A stretch of DNA of 64,000 bases from Bermanella sp044597725 (GTDB lineage: Bacteria > Pseudomonadota > Gammaproteobacteria > Pseudomonadales > Oceanobacteraceae): positions 2,108,001 to 2,172,000 of the forward strand of contig NZ_CP139003.1 in NCBI RefSeq assembly GCF_044597725.1, given 5' to 3'. Under the pieces are notes generated by a model. It was not told the DNA's origin, made no database searches, and was given only the letters and a program-made list of their open reading frames with translations. A program made the position numbers and the translations under genes. Positions 9,200 to 18,233 of this stretch are shown here, one piece after another (position 1 is the stretch's first letter; every line of letters starts with the position of its first letter).

Positions 9200-9772
9200 A
9201 TGCCAATTAATTTACCTAATATATTAACCGCTCTTCGCGTTATATTGATACCGCTAATGGTGGTTGTATTTTACCTACCTTATCATTGGTCCAGTTTTGC
9301 CGCAGCAGTCGTCTTTTGGGTAGCAAGTATTACCGATTACTGGGATGGTTACTTGGCGCGCAAAATGAATTTAACCACTGCGTTTGGCGCTTTTTTAGAC
9401 CCGGTGGCTGATAAACTGATTGTCGTTGTATCTCTGATGCTCGTAGTCGACCGAGATGCCACACTATGGTTAACCGTTCCGGCATTGATTATCGTGGGTC
9501 GAGAGGTGTTTGTCTCGGCTCTGAGGGAGTGGATGGCAGGCCAAGGGAAAAGCGCAGAAGTGGCAGTGAGTTTTATTGGCAAAGCAAAGACTCTCGTACA
9601 AATGGTTGCGATTTGTGGGCTTCTAGGGATTGAACCTGGCGGGCGCGATGCATTGATATCATCCGATGGTTGGTATATTGCTGCGATTGCGTTGTTGGTT
9701 TTAGCAGCGGTCTTTACGGTTTGGTCCATGGCGCAATATCTAAAGGCAGCTTGGCCCGTACTAAAATCTTAA
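9200..9772 (+). CDS. pgsA: CDP-diacylglycerol-glycerol-3-phosphate 3-phosphatidyltransferase
   Basis: This is a 190-residue inner-membrane enzyme with several hydrophobic segments. It carries the CDP-alcohol phosphotransferase motif DG-x2-AR-x8-G-x3-D-x3-D at residues 49-72. It makes phosphatidylglycerol phosphate, the committed step to phosphatidylglycerol and cardiolipin. Its place after uvrC and before the tRNA Gly-Cys-Leu cluster is the same as in Escherichia coli. Confidence 0.96.
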   Translation: MPINLPNILTALRVILIPLMVVVFYLPYHWSSFAAAVVFWVASITDYWDGYLARKMNLTTAFGAFLDPVADKLIVVVSLMLVVDRDATLWLTVPALIIVGREVFVSALREWMAGQGKSAEVAVSFIGKAKTLVQMVAICGLLGIEPGGRDALISSDGWYIAAIALLVLAAVFTVWSMAQYLKAAWPVLKS

Positions 9773-9869
9773 AACTGCGCTAAGTTACTCAGAAATAAGG
9801 AAAAATGTGTTGACACTTGGCACGGAGTCATTAGAATAAGCCCCCGTTGTCGAGCAATGACAGCAGTGT

Positions 9870-9945
9870 GCGGGAATAGCTCAGCTGGTAGAGCACAACC
9901 TTGCCAAGGTTGGGGTCGCGAGTTCGAATCTCGTTTCCCGCTCCA
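9870..9945 (+). tRNA. tRNA-Gly (GCC)
   Basis: This is a 76-nt cloverleaf with acceptor arms GCGGGAA and TTCCCGC, anticodon loop TTGCCAA, T-loop GTTCGAATC and encoded CCA. It is the first of three tRNAs downstream of pgsA. Confidence 0.97.
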
Positions 9946-10010
9946 ATTTATTTGGAACACACTTGCATTAGTTTGATGAGTTGCAACTTAGAAAGATCAA
10001 ATTAGTGTTT

Positions 10011-10084
10011 GGCGCGATGGTAGAGTGGTTATGCAGCGGACTGCAACTCCGTGTACGCCGGTTCGATTCCGGCTCGCGCCTCCA
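10011..10084 (+). tRNA. tRNA-Cys (GCA)
   Basis: This is a 74-nt tRNA with acceptor GGCGCGA/TCGCGCC, anticodon loop CTGCAAC, T-loop GTTCGATTC and encoded CCA. It lies 65 nt after tRNA-Gly. Confidence 0.96.
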
Positions 10085-10100
10085 TCAATGATGGAATTTC

Positions 10101-10186
10101 GCCCGGGTGGTGAAATTGGTAGACACAAGGGATTTAAAATCCCTCGCTCTTAGAGTGTGCCAGTTCGAGTCTGGCTCCGGGCACCA
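10101..10186 (+). tRNA. tRNA-Leu (TAA)
   Basis: This is an 86-nt class II tRNA with a long variable arm, anticodon loop TTTAAAA (anticodon TAA), T-loop GTTCGAGTC and encoded CCA. The acceptor stem contains one G-T pair. A strong terminator follows 13 nt later. Confidence 0.96.
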
Positions 10187-10198
10187 ATTTCAAAAAAA

Positions 10199-10226
10199 GG
10201 CCAACTAGAAATAGTTGGCCTTTTTT
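10199..10226 (+). terminator. Rho-independent terminator of the tRNA operon
   Basis: A 9-bp stem, GGCCAACTA with TAGTTGGCC around GAAA, is followed by six T residues and preceded by an A run. It is a strong terminator for the uvrY-to-tRNA-Leu transcription unit. Confidence 0.95.
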
Positions 10227-10419
10227 GTTTTTCTCAATATATTGTCGCAGTTTTCTTATACCTCTCATCTACGATTGGCACATCTTGTCAGTAGCTATTC
10301 TTACTTACTTGGTACTACTATTACTCATGGCCGAGCGGGTGCCAATGCTTGTGGCACGCTTTCTGCGTTCAGTTACTGGTATTGAAACGATTACAGTGGG
10401 CTCTCTATGGTTAATATAA
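10225..10419 (+). CDS. Possible small membrane protein, unrecognised
   Basis: This is an open frame of up to 64 codons with one strong hydrophobic segment (WHILSVAILTYLVLLLLM). It begins with TTG inside the terminator T tract, so the real start may lie later, for instance ATG at 10327. It overlaps the next gene by 13 nt, which suggests translational coupling. No family is recognised, and it could be spurious. Confidence 0.3.
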   Translation: MFFSIYCRSFLIPLIYDWHILSVAILTYLVLLLLMAERVPMLVARFLRSVTGIETITVGSLWLI

Positions 10420-10877
10420 AATTGTTTGTTTTAGCTGTTGGTTTAGGTGCAGTTTTGACTATTTACGGGGCCTCCGCTCGTGGGTTTATTTCACTGCAAG
10501 AAGTGATGGTATGCCCGATTCTAGGGCAGCTCGGTTATTATGAAAGCTCTTGTCGGGTCGAATCTTCTATAGATGATCAGCTTAGTGACCTGTCCGATTT
10601 AGTGGGAAGCTTAGAAGTTGATAGCGCCGAGCTGGTAAATCGTATCGAGAAGATTGCTAGTGAGCTGCAGCAGCTAGCTGAAATGAGAAGCAAGCGCCGC
10701 AGGTTGATAGAAGATCTTAGCGCGATTGTGGAATCTGGAAGAGATGGTCAGTCTGGGATGACAATCACGGATGTGGCAAGGAAATATAAGGGGCTGTATG
10801 AACAAGTATGTCAAAGGCTTTCTGAAGTCGATAATATTGATGGGGCTCACTCTTGCACAGCTAGCGCAGGCGGATGA
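10407..10877 (+). CDS. Hypothetical membrane-anchored coiled-coil protein
   Basis: The 156 residues start with a hydrophobic signal or anchor (about residues 5-24). Two cysteines (VCPILGQ, SSCRVE) and a long charged heptad-rich region at about 50-125 (SDLVGSLEVDSAELVNRIEK) follow. No family is recognised. It overlaps the next gene by 80 nt in another frame. The two share a layout of hydrophobic N-terminus, cysteines and coiled coil, so they may act together in the envelope. Confidence 0.5.
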   Translation: MVNIKLFVLAVGLGAVLTIYGASARGFISLQEVMVCPILGQLGYYESSCRVESSIDDQLSDLSDLVGSLEVDSAELVNRIEKIASELQQLAEMRSKRRRLIEDLSAIVESGRDGQSGMTITDVARKYKGLYEQVCQRLSEVDNIDGAHSCTASAGG

Positions 10878-11343
10878 CTGTGAATTTTTAATGGGCAATC
10901 AGCAGGAGTATACTGCTTGTGCGAATCAGTGTGCGTTTTCTGGGGAGCAGTGCAATGAGATGGCCGTCAAAATTCGAGAGCTGGAAGATACCATCAAGCA
11001 TTTCCCTGATGATATTCAAACGCAAGAAGAGCTTGATCTAACAAAGGAAAAGCTTAGGGAAATGGCACGCGCAGCGAATGAAGCCAAGCAGCGAATTGAA
11101 CTGATACGGCTGGACATGAAAGCGCTTAAAGCGCAATCTTATGCTGAGTGGGTTGCGCCAATTATTATTGCGGTTTACGCGTCAGATCGATTCTCTGATG
11201 GAAGTGTTTCAGACCAGTTGTTATGGGGAAGTGCTGGCTTGGGTGTTGGTTTCTCTATCGAAAAGACCACGGGCGGTTTAAGTCAGTTTGAGTGGGTTCA
11301 AAAACCGTTTTTAAAACTCATCGATTTAGATATTTCTTGGTAA
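10798..11343 (+). CDS. Hypothetical secreted cysteine-containing coiled-coil protein
   Basis: This is a 181-residue protein with a good signal peptide (MNKYVKGFLKSIILMGLTL, cleavage likely after AQA). A mature N-terminus with four cysteines (DDCEF, ACANQCAF, EQCNE) and a long charged helix follow. The tail is Gly-rich and hydrophobic with an SGLG/GVGF pattern. The ATG at 10798 follows AAGGGG by 4 nt. No family is recognised. An exported envelope role is inferred from the signal peptide only. Confidence 0.6.
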   Translation: MNKYVKGFLKSIILMGLTLAQLAQADDCEFLMGNQQEYTACANQCAFSGEQCNEMAVKIRELEDTIKHFPDDIQTQEELDLTKEKLREMARAANEAKQRIELIRLDMKALKAQSYAEWVAPIIIAVYASDRFSDGSVSDQLLWGSAGLGVGFSIEKTTGGLSQFEWVQKPFLKLIDLDISW

Positions 11344-11347
11344 ACCG

Positions 11348-11690
11348 TCAAGTATAAAAAAAGGCCGACCGAAGTGAGCCTCTTTCTTACACTCTAAGAG
11401 TTAAACAACGATTAGATGTTGTTGAACGTGAACTAGAGAGTAAGTGTTTTTCGCGCCGAATGTTTCAAGCATAAAAAAAGGCCCACCGAAGTGAGCCTCT
11501 TTCTTACACACTAAGAGTTAAACAACGATTAGATGTTGTTGAACGTGAGCTAGAGAGTAAGTGTTTTTCGCGCTGAATATTTCAAGCACAAAAAAAGGCC
11601 TCCGAAGAGACCTTTCTTTTAACACTTAACTAGCTAACAACTTAGATGTTGTTGAACTGGTTAGAAGTGTTTTTCGCGCCGCCAGCTTTA
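11348..11690. repeat. Tandem 117-bp repeats derived from the aceA 3' end and terminator
   Basis: Two units (11348-11464 and 11465-11581) differ at 6 of 117 positions. A third diverged unit, starting at 11582, is the real end of aceA with its terminator. In aceA orientation each unit carries GCGAAAAACACTT, GTTCAACAACATCTAA and a TTCG-loop hairpin with a T run. They are therefore decayed copies of the last aceA codons plus terminator. A 7-nt insertion breaks the coding frame of the copies. Confidence 0.9.
11590..11612 (-). terminator. aceA terminator with TTCG loop
   Basis: On the minus strand GGTCTC-TTCG-GAGGCC, with one T-G pair, is followed by seven T residues about 30 nt after the aceA stop. 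Two related hairpins occur in the repeat copies downstream and may act as back-up terminators. Confidence 0.85.
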
Positions 11691-13243
11691 AGTGCACGAT
11701 CACCAGCGTAGTATTCTTTGTGATCATCACCTAGGTCAGAACCAGCCATGTTTTGGTGCTTAACGCACGCAATGCTTTGACGGATTTCTTTACGCTGTAC
11801 GCCTTCAACATAACCAAGCATACCTTGCTCACCGAAGTACTCTTGCGCTAGGTTGTCAACAGACAGCGCAGTTGTGTGGTAAGTTGGTAGAGTGATTAGG
11901 TGGTGGAATACGTTCGCTTCGCGAGAAGTATCTGCTTGGAAAGTCTTGATGCGTGCATCAGCTTCAGCAGCTAGCTCAGAATCGTCGTAGTCAGCAGACA
12001 TTAGACGGTCACGATCGTAAGCAGAAACGTCTTTACCAGCTTCAGCCCAAGCATCGTATGCTTGTTGACGGAAGTTTAGAGTCCAGTTGAAAGAAGGAGA
12101 GTTGTTGTAAACTAGTTTCGCATTTGGGTGTACCTTGCGAACGTCGTCCATCATGCCTTTGATTTCGTGTACAGTTGGAACTGCAGTCTCGATCCAAAGA
12201 AGGTCTGCACCAGCATTAATTGCTTCGATACAGTCGAATACACAACGCTCATGACCAGTACCTTGACGGAACTGATATAGACCAGAAGCTAGACGCTTAG
12301 GACGAACAAGCTTACCGTTACGGCTGATTAGAACGTCACCTTCGTTGGTGTTTTCAGGAGATACTTCTTCAACGTCTAGGTAAGAGTTGTAAACATCGCC
12401 TTGATCGCCTGGCTCTTGAACCACTGCGATTTCTTTTGTTAGGCCAGCACCTTCAGAGTCAGTACGTGCAACGATAACACCGTCATCAACGCCTAGTTCT
12501 AGGAAGGCGTAACGTAGCGCACGGATTTTCGCGTGGAAATCTTCGTGAGGTACAGTTACTTTACCGTCTTGGTGACCACATTGCTTCTCGTCAGCAACTT
12601 GGTTTTCGATTTGTAGTGCACATGCACCCGCTTCGATCATTTGCTTAGCCATTAGGTAAGTCGCTTCAGCGTTACCGAAACCAGCATCGATGTCAGCAAT
12701 GATTGGAACTACGTGAGTTTCGTGGTTATCAATCTTAGCTTGGATTTCTTTCTCTTGAGCAGAGTCACCAGCTTCACGTGCTTTATCTAGAGCACGGAAA
12801 AGATCACCTAGTTCACGAGCGTCTGCTTGACGTAGGAACGTGTATAGCTCTTCTACAAGGCTAGCTACAGCAGTTTTTTCGTGCATAGATTGGTCAGGTA
12901 AAGGACCGAATTGTGAACGTAGTGCAGCAACCATCCAGCCAGAAAGGTACAAGTAGCGACGTTCTGTTGAACCGAAATGTTTCTTGATAGAAATCATTTT
13001 TTGTTGGCCAACAAAACCGTGCCAGCAGCCTAGAGACTGAGTGTACTTGGTTTTGTCGTTGTCGAACTCAGCCATGTCACGACGCATGATAGCGGCAGTG
13101 TACTTAGCGATGTCCAAACCAGTTTTGAATTTGTTTTGAGCGCGCATACGGGCGGCGTATTCTGGGTTGATTTGACCCCAAGGGCTGCCAGCTTGCTCTT
13201 TAAGAGCAGAAACTTGCTTGATGTCGTCTTGGTACGCAGACAT
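11642..13243 (-). CDS. aceA: Isocitrate lyase
   Basis: This is a 533-residue protein of the long Pseudomonas-type isocitrate lyase subfamily. The active-site loop reads KQCGH (Cys222) where enteric enzymes have KKCGH. The metal-binding DIDAGFGN and the NNSPSFNW motif are present. It cleaves isocitrate to glyoxylate and succinate, the first step of the glyoxylate shunt; glcB, also in this window, does the second. The frame extends upstream to 13303, but the ATG at 13243 (MSAYQDDIKQVSAL) is the family start. The divergent LysR gene is a likely regulator. Confidence 0.96.
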   Translation of the reverse strand: MSAYQDDIKQVSALKEQAGSPWGQINPEYAARMRAQNKFKTGLDIAKYTAAIMRRDMAEFDNDKTKYTQSLGCWHGFVGQQKMISIKKHFGSTERRYLYLSGWMVAALRSQFGPLPDQSMHEKTAVASLVEELYTFLRQADARELGDLFRALDKAREAGDSAQEKEIQAKIDNHETHVVPIIADIDAGFGNAEATYLMAKQMIEAGACALQIENQVADEKQCGHQDGKVTVPHEDFHAKIRALRYAFLELGVDDGVIVARTDSEGAGLTKEIAVVQEPGDQGDVYNSYLDVEEVSPENTNEGDVLISRNGKLVRPKRLASGLYQFRQGTGHERCVFDCIEAINAGADLLWIETAVPTVHEIKGMMDDVRKVHPNAKLVYNNSPSFNWTLNFRQQAYDAWAEAGKDVSAYDRDRLMSADYDDSELAAEADARIKTFQADTSREANVFHHLITLPTYHTTALSVDNLAQEYFGEQGMLGYVEGVQRKEIRQSIACVKHQNMAGSDLGDDHKEYYAGDRALKAGGAKNTSNQFNNI

Positions 13244-13384
13244 ATGTCCAATCCTTAAAAAAATGGTTAATTGTCGTAGTGCAGCTATATAAAATAGCAG
13301 CAATACAGAGGCTTGCCTCTAAAATGACGTGCGGATGATACGACTTTTATGATAATTTCTCTAATTTATACTTGTTATAATGGG

Positions 13385-13401
13385 TATTCACCAAGTGAAT
13401 A
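13385..13401. promoter_or_regulatory. Candidate LysR-type operator
   Basis: A perfect 17-bp palindrome, TATTCAC-CAA-GTGAATA, fits the T-N11-A pattern of LysR boxes. It lies 10 bp before the LysR start codon and in the aceA-lysR divergent region. A TATAAT at 13376-13381 precedes it. Autoregulation or aceA control is inferred. Confidence 0.5.
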
Positions 13402-13411
13402 GGGAGAAAAG

Positions 13412-14356
13412 ATGGAACGGTTTGATTTAAATCTGTTGATTTACCTTGATGTATTGCTGCGTGAGCGCAGTGTGACCAAGGCTGCGCAGAAGCTTGGTAT
13501 TACTCAGCCAGCCATGAGCAATGGTCTGAAACGGCTGCGAGAGTTATTTGGTGACCCAATCTTAGTGCGTACCAGTGACGGCATGAGCGCAACAGAGCGG
13601 GCAGTAGAGCTTCAACCTTTGGTGCGAACTATATTAGCACAGGTCGATAGTGCGGTGCAGCCCACCGGGATATTTGAAGCCGAAGGCAGTGGGCGGGTGT
13701 TTCGTATCATGGTAAGCGATTATGCAGAGGCAACACTTGTACCGGCTATCGTTAAACGTTTGCGTCGTGAGGCCCCAGGAATTATTCTGGATTTTCTTAC
13801 CCCCTCTGATGTGACCTACAAAGATGTGGAGCAGGGCAAAGTGGATATGGCAATTAACCGCTTTGATGAGCTTCCCCAATCTTTTCATCAAAAAACCCTT
13901 TGGCGTGATGGATTCTCTTGCCTCTACAATCCAAATAACCCAATGATGAATGACCTAACACTGGAGACTTATCTCAAGGCTAACCATATATGGGTAAGTA
14001 AAACCGGTATGGGAGTTGGCACGGGGGTTAACCCAAGTAAGGATAAGGCGGTGCAGCTAGGGTGGGTTGATGAGGCCCTTGCCTTGGCGGGTTATAAACG
14101 AAATATCAGCGTATTTACGCGGCATTATCAAATGCCGGCGCTGCTCGCCATGAATAATGACTTAGTGGCGACGTTGCCGACTCGAGTTGCGACTATGCAG
14201 GCGCAAACAGGTAATTTATCCATTGTCGAAGTACCATTTGATGTGCCACCATTCGAGCTCAAAATGGCGTGGAGCCCACTGCTTCATCATAATCCTCCAC
14301 ACCGTTGGATGCGCAGCCTGATTACAGAAGAATCCGAGCGGATTGCGCGGGAATAA
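13412..14356 (+). CDS. LysR-family transcriptional regulator
   Basis: This is a 314-residue protein with an N-terminal winged helix-turn-helix (RSVTKAAQKLGITQPAMSN, residues about 19-40). The substrate-binding domain resembles the NodD/LinR-like group (DFLTPSDVTYKDVEQGKVD). It is transcribed away from aceA, the usual arrangement for a LysR regulator and its target. Control of the glyoxylate shunt is therefore plausible but unproven. A lipoprotein gene starts 22 nt after its stop. Confidence 0.9.
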   Translation: MERFDLNLLIYLDVLLRERSVTKAAQKLGITQPAMSNGLKRLRELFGDPILVRTSDGMSATERAVELQPLVRTILAQVDSAVQPTGIFEAEGSGRVFRIMVSDYAEATLVPAIVKRLRREAPGIILDFLTPSDVTYKDVEQGKVDMAINRFDELPQSFHQKTLWRDGFSCLYNPNNPMMNDLTLETYLKANHIWVSKTGMGVGTGVNPSKDKAVQLGWVDEALALAGYKRNISVFTRHYQMPALLAMNNDLVATLPTRVATMQAQTGNLSIVEVPFDVPPFELKMAWSPLLHHNPPHRWMRSLITEESERIARE

Positions 14357-14378
14357 TATAAGAATAATAGGTCTATTT

Positions 14379-17189
14379 ATGCGTTTTAGTGTTTTTCTCT
14401 TTTGTGTTCTTTTGCTTGCAGGTTGTGATAATAGTTCACGTAATAACACGGGCGTATTACCGCCCATCGAGCTTCAAGGCTCGGTTTTAGGTGGTCACAT
14501 GCGCAATGCTCAAGTTAGAGCTGTGGGTATTGATGCGTACGGTCAACCGCAAAGAGATAATACAGGTGGCTATCTCGGTGACAGCTATACGGTTGATGGC
14601 GATGGTACATTTAAAGTGCGTTATTCTGCGTCTTATAATGGGCCACTATTCTTAGTAGTCAGTCATCCAGATGGTGGAGAAAACGCACAAATACGCTGTT
14701 TAGTCGATTCTGGTTGCTACACAGCTGGCGGAGGCGTGTCGTTCAATGAGTGGTATGACGCGCCCGCTGATTTTGAACTTTGGGCTGTGGTGAACGATGC
14801 TCAAGGGCTTGACGGTCAAGCCGTTCACATTTCTGCAGCAAGCCATATTGCGGCCAAACTTGCATTTGCCCAGTATGTTGGTAGTGGGACAGCATGTAAT
14901 GATGCTAGTTGTATGGCGGATAGCTGGATTAGTGCCATTTTCACACCACAAACCATTCATACTGCCAGTGCTCAAATAAAGCATTTGTTTAGTTTGCAGT
15001 CTGGCTTTCCGCAGTTTATTGAGCCATTTGACGGTTTAAGCGCCAATACGATCAATAATGAAGTTGTTGCGCAAGACCAAGCTTTAATGGGACTGGCAAA
15101 TTACGCCCTTATGTATCGAGCAAATGAAAGAGACGAATCGATTTTCGATACGCTTAAATGGATGATAGAGGATTCACTGCTGGCCAATTTAGGTGGCGTT
15201 TATGAAATTGATGATACGTTTACGCCGCGTCAGTGGGATTTAGAAACCTATTATTTAGACGCAACAACCAATACCAGTGAGTTGCCTAGCGCTTCCCAAG
15301 CGAAGACGACGCTGACAAGCTTACAAGGGTCGCTGCAGGCAAACGAGCTAGTAGCGTTGCAAGGCGCCGATTATTCACAGGATTTACAAGATAGAATTAC
15401 TGACGCTAAGGAATTGGTCGCAGACACTCAAGGCTGGGTTTTAGGGTTTGAGTCGGGCGCAGCAAATCGATACGAACCGTTTTTTGATGCAAACACTGCG
15501 CAAGATTTACGAGCAACAGAGGAAAAATGGGACGCTATTCGTGCAGCGCTTGGCCCAAATCTTCAGGCGCTGTTTTTACCTTTACTTGAATTGGGCCATT
15601 ATGCTCATGGCTGTGCATTAGGTAGTAGTTGCGACGCTGCGCGATTGGGTATTTTAGATGTTGGTTCTGTAACAAAAATCACCACAGGTTCTGACCCTGT
15701 TTATTCCTATTCATCATCAGATGTTAACATCAACGTTAAACCCATTGAGATTATTGATAGCGATGGCAACCGAAGCTGGCAACTGCAATATGAAGATGGC
15801 TCGTCCGTAGAAACACCTCAAGGTAAAGTTACCTTAGAATCGGCGGGAGATGCTATGCCTGTTTTGGCTATGGCGTTTGCATCTGACGTTCTCCCTAACA
15901 CCATGCCTAAGCGCATATCACTGACGCTGCCTAGAGTGAAAGTTGAGCCAAAAGAAAGCACAAACTTCACCAATAATCAGCTCGTTATTAATAACCTAAT
16001 TGCTGTATTGCAAGGCACGAAAGATGTCACTCGTCCAAGCTCTCCCATGCATTATAATATCGAGTCGGTCGATATTCCTCTTGATGCTTTGTTCGGTGTG
16101 GGCAGTTCTCAAGAGCGACTTCAGGTTCAACTAAAGCTTAATAGCAGCCAAGCAGCACAGCACTATCCAGCTAGCCAATGGCCCAACCTTGATGTGGCTA
16201 TAGATAAGGCTCAATTTAAGCAATTTGCTGCTTTTGAAAGTGATCAGTCGAGCTTGGATTCAACAACGAACCTTGCAGGCTTTTTATCCTTGCCTAGTGA
16301 TCTTGCCGATACATCGGAAACACTGACAAATAGCTTAGCTTATGATGAGAAAGCAATAGACCCTGAAGTTAAGTCACTGCTTAACTTATCTACTAGCCAA
16401 GTTAACGGTTATGCAGAGCTAGATTACTTTGGTGATAAAACAGCGCTGGTAATTTTTGCCGCGAGTGATGGCTCTGGCCAGTTGGCTACACGCTGTGTAA
16501 AAGAACAAGAGGTGTGGCAGTGCGAAGCATCCACTCAGGTTAATAATTTGGGGTGTGATGTGGCCTACGGGAAAAATACGGTCACCATAAATAAGGCAAT
16601 GTCATATCTTAAGAAGCAAGGGTGTTTGGACCAGGTAACCATTCAAGGTAGAGGTGTTTATGACATTCAATACGAAAACCCTCAAACAAATTTTGTTAGT
16701 GGAGATCGCTTTGACTTAGAGTTGAACTCACCGTACTACCTTGGCATCGAGTCTATGAATTTACGTATTGTTAGTCGTTTAAAGGATGCGCAAAACGAAG
16801 ATCGGCCCATTGCCCTTATGAATATTTTGGCGGCGATACCAACCCCAGATAAGGTATCGCTTGGCATATCCGTAACCGAAGACTATAAAGGGTTAGCGCA
16901 AGGTGGAACCCTTAGTTTGCTAGAAGTGGTGCCAGTAGGAAATAAAACCTTATGGGTAGCATTGGGTACGGACACAGAAGTAACCAGCGACGCATTGGTG
17001 TTTTATATTCAAAATGGAAACATAACACTTAATATTACCGCATTTAACTACAACGCTTCCGACAACAACCCCGACCATGATCAGCCTTTGGGGTATGTGC
17101 GCTACGCAGGTGAGCTACTGGGTACGCTGTATCAAGAAGGTAGTGTTTATGTCATTCGTTACGTAGACGGAACGTGGCAACTGATTTAG
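14379..17189 (+). CDS. Large hypothetical outer-membrane lipoprotein, first gene of the gspAB-dinG operon
   Basis: This is a 936-residue protein with a lipoprotein signal (MRFSVFLFCVLLLAGCDNSS; lipobox LAGC). A beta-rich N-terminal region (about residues 30-130) with an SGCYTAGGG cysteine element precedes a long mixed region. The ATG at 14379 is preferred because it places the signal peptide correctly. The next gene starts directly after its stop. I recognise no family. Co-transcription with an outer-membrane protein and gspAB suggests surface or cell-wall-crossing assembly, which is inference. Confidence 0.75.
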   Translation: MRFSVFLFCVLLLAGCDNSSRNNTGVLPPIELQGSVLGGHMRNAQVRAVGIDAYGQPQRDNTGGYLGDSYTVDGDGTFKVRYSASYNGPLFLVVSHPDGGENAQIRCLVDSGCYTAGGGVSFNEWYDAPADFELWAVVNDAQGLDGQAVHISAASHIAAKLAFAQYVGSGTACNDASCMADSWISAIFTPQTIHTASAQIKHLFSLQSGFPQFIEPFDGLSANTINNEVVAQDQALMGLANYALMYRANERDESIFDTLKWMIEDSLLANLGGVYEIDDTFTPRQWDLETYYLDATTNTSELPSASQAKTTLTSLQGSLQANELVALQGADYSQDLQDRITDAKELVADTQGWVLGFESGAANRYEPFFDANTAQDLRATEEKWDAIRAALGPNLQALFLPLLELGHYAHGCALGSSCDAARLGILDVGSVTKITTGSDPVYSYSSSDVNINVKPIEIIDSDGNRSWQLQYEDGSSVETPQGKVTLESAGDAMPVLAMAFASDVLPNTMPKRISLTLPRVKVEPKESTNFTNNQLVINNLIAVLQGTKDVTRPSSPMHYNIESVDIPLDALFGVGSSQERLQVQLKLNSSQAAQHYPASQWPNLDVAIDKAQFKQFAAFESDQSSLDSTTNLAGFLSLPSDLADTSETLTNSLAYDEKAIDPEVKSLLNLSTSQVNGYAELDYFGDKTALVIFAASDGSGQLATRCVKEQEVWQCEASTQVNNLGCDVAYGKNTVTINKAMSYLKKQGCLDQVTIQGRGVYDIQYENPQTNFVSGDRFDLELNSPYYLGIESMNLRIVSRLKDAQNEDRPIALMNILAAIPTPDKVSLGISVTEDYKGLAQGGTLSLLEVVPVGNKTLWVALGTDTEVTSDALVFYIQNGNITLNITAFNYNASDNNPDHDQPLGYVRYAGELLGTLYQEGSVYVIRYVDGTWQLI

Positions 17190-18233
17190 ATGCAATTCAC
17201 TCGGAACATTCTACTACTAATTATAGTTGCAGGAGTGGCATCACATGCTTCTGCTCAATATGTTGGCGGATACATTGAAGTAAAGGGTTACAGCGAGGTC
17301 ATGAGCATAAGCGCTGTGCTCAATGACTGGAGGGTTAAACGTTCAGGTGATTCAGTGCAAGCTGGCTGGAGAATAGGTAGCTTTTTTAATGCTAAAAGGC
17401 ACTGGAGTATTGGCGTTGAACAGAGGTTGGATTATTTGTTGAACTTCACTCCGCAAACCGCCCGATTTTATGAATCCCTAGAAAACAATGAAATTGAGCC
17501 CGGCACGTACCCACTTTTTTTGGAGGTCAATGCGGCTAAGTCACAAGGCTTGTTTGCCTCATATTTTATACCGTTATCTATTAGCTCTTCTATTAAAGTG
17601 ACAGCCCGAGCTTTACAAGGGGCTAAGCTGCAGGTGGGTAGCTTATCAGGCACTGGAACATATTCAGTGGCACCATCTGGTACTCGCAATGTGGAGTATC
17701 AATACAACCTAGATTATCACTATGATTCAAATGAGATCTTAACCACACCAAACTCAAAGGTATCGGGCTATGGGTATAGTTTTGATGTTCGATACGAAGG
17801 ACGGTTTGACCGAGTTTACTTAAGTATGAATGCTCAAGATCTGTTATATCGATATCATTGGCAGGCAGGGGTCGACCGCGGCTGCTTGTCGCGCCCAATC
17901 GCTCCAGGTTGTAGTGTTAAAACAGGTACGGATGAATTTGTTCAATCATTACCGTCACAATTAGATATAGAAGCCCGTTATCATCTATCGCGCAGCCTTA
18001 AAAAGCCTGTACCATCTGTTTATATAAGCAGCGAATGGTGGGGGAGCCATGAATCTCATGGTATTGGGTTAGTTAATTTAGGCGTGGCTGGTGGCTACCA
18101 CTGGAAAGAAAAAATGTTTGCTTTGCGCTATGAATCTGACTGGGTACAGGTAAAATGGCGGTTTGATCAGCCCGACCCGCAGCGCGCCCAATACTGGCAA
18201 CTAAACGCCCGCGTAACTTGGCCATTACTATGA
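17190..18233 (+). CDS. Hypothetical outer-membrane beta-barrel-like protein
   Basis: The 347 residues begin with a signal peptide (MQFTRNILLLIIVAGVASHA, cleavage near SAQ). Alternating polar and aromatic segments typical of an outer-membrane barrel follow (YQYNLDYHYDSNEI, GYGYSFDVRYEGRF). The start codon directly follows the lipoprotein stop, and the end overlaps the ATPase start by 4 nt. No family is recognised. The barrel is inferred from composition and context. Confidence 0.65.
   Translation: MQFTRNILLLIIVAGVASHASAQYVGGYIEVKGYSEVMSISAVLNDWRVKRSGDSVQAGWRIGSFFNAKRHWSIGVEQRLDYLLNFTPQTARFYESLENNEIEPGTYPLFLEVNAAKSQGLFASYFIPLSISSSIKVTARALQGAKLQVGSLSGTGTYSVAPSGTRNVEYQYNLDYHYDSNEILTTPNSKVSGYGYSFDVRYEGRFDRVYLSMNAQDLLYRYHWQAGVDRGCLSRPIAPGCSVKTGTDEFVQSLPSQLDIEARYHLSRSLKKPVPSVYISSEWWGSHESHGIGLVNLGVAGGYHWKEKMFALRYESDWVQVKWRFDQPDPQRAQYWQLNARVTWPLL

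Noticed and set aside
9769..9960. Minus-strand open frame spanning tRNA-Gly
   Set aside because: It covers the tRNA gene and encodes the antisense of its cloverleaf; not a real protein.
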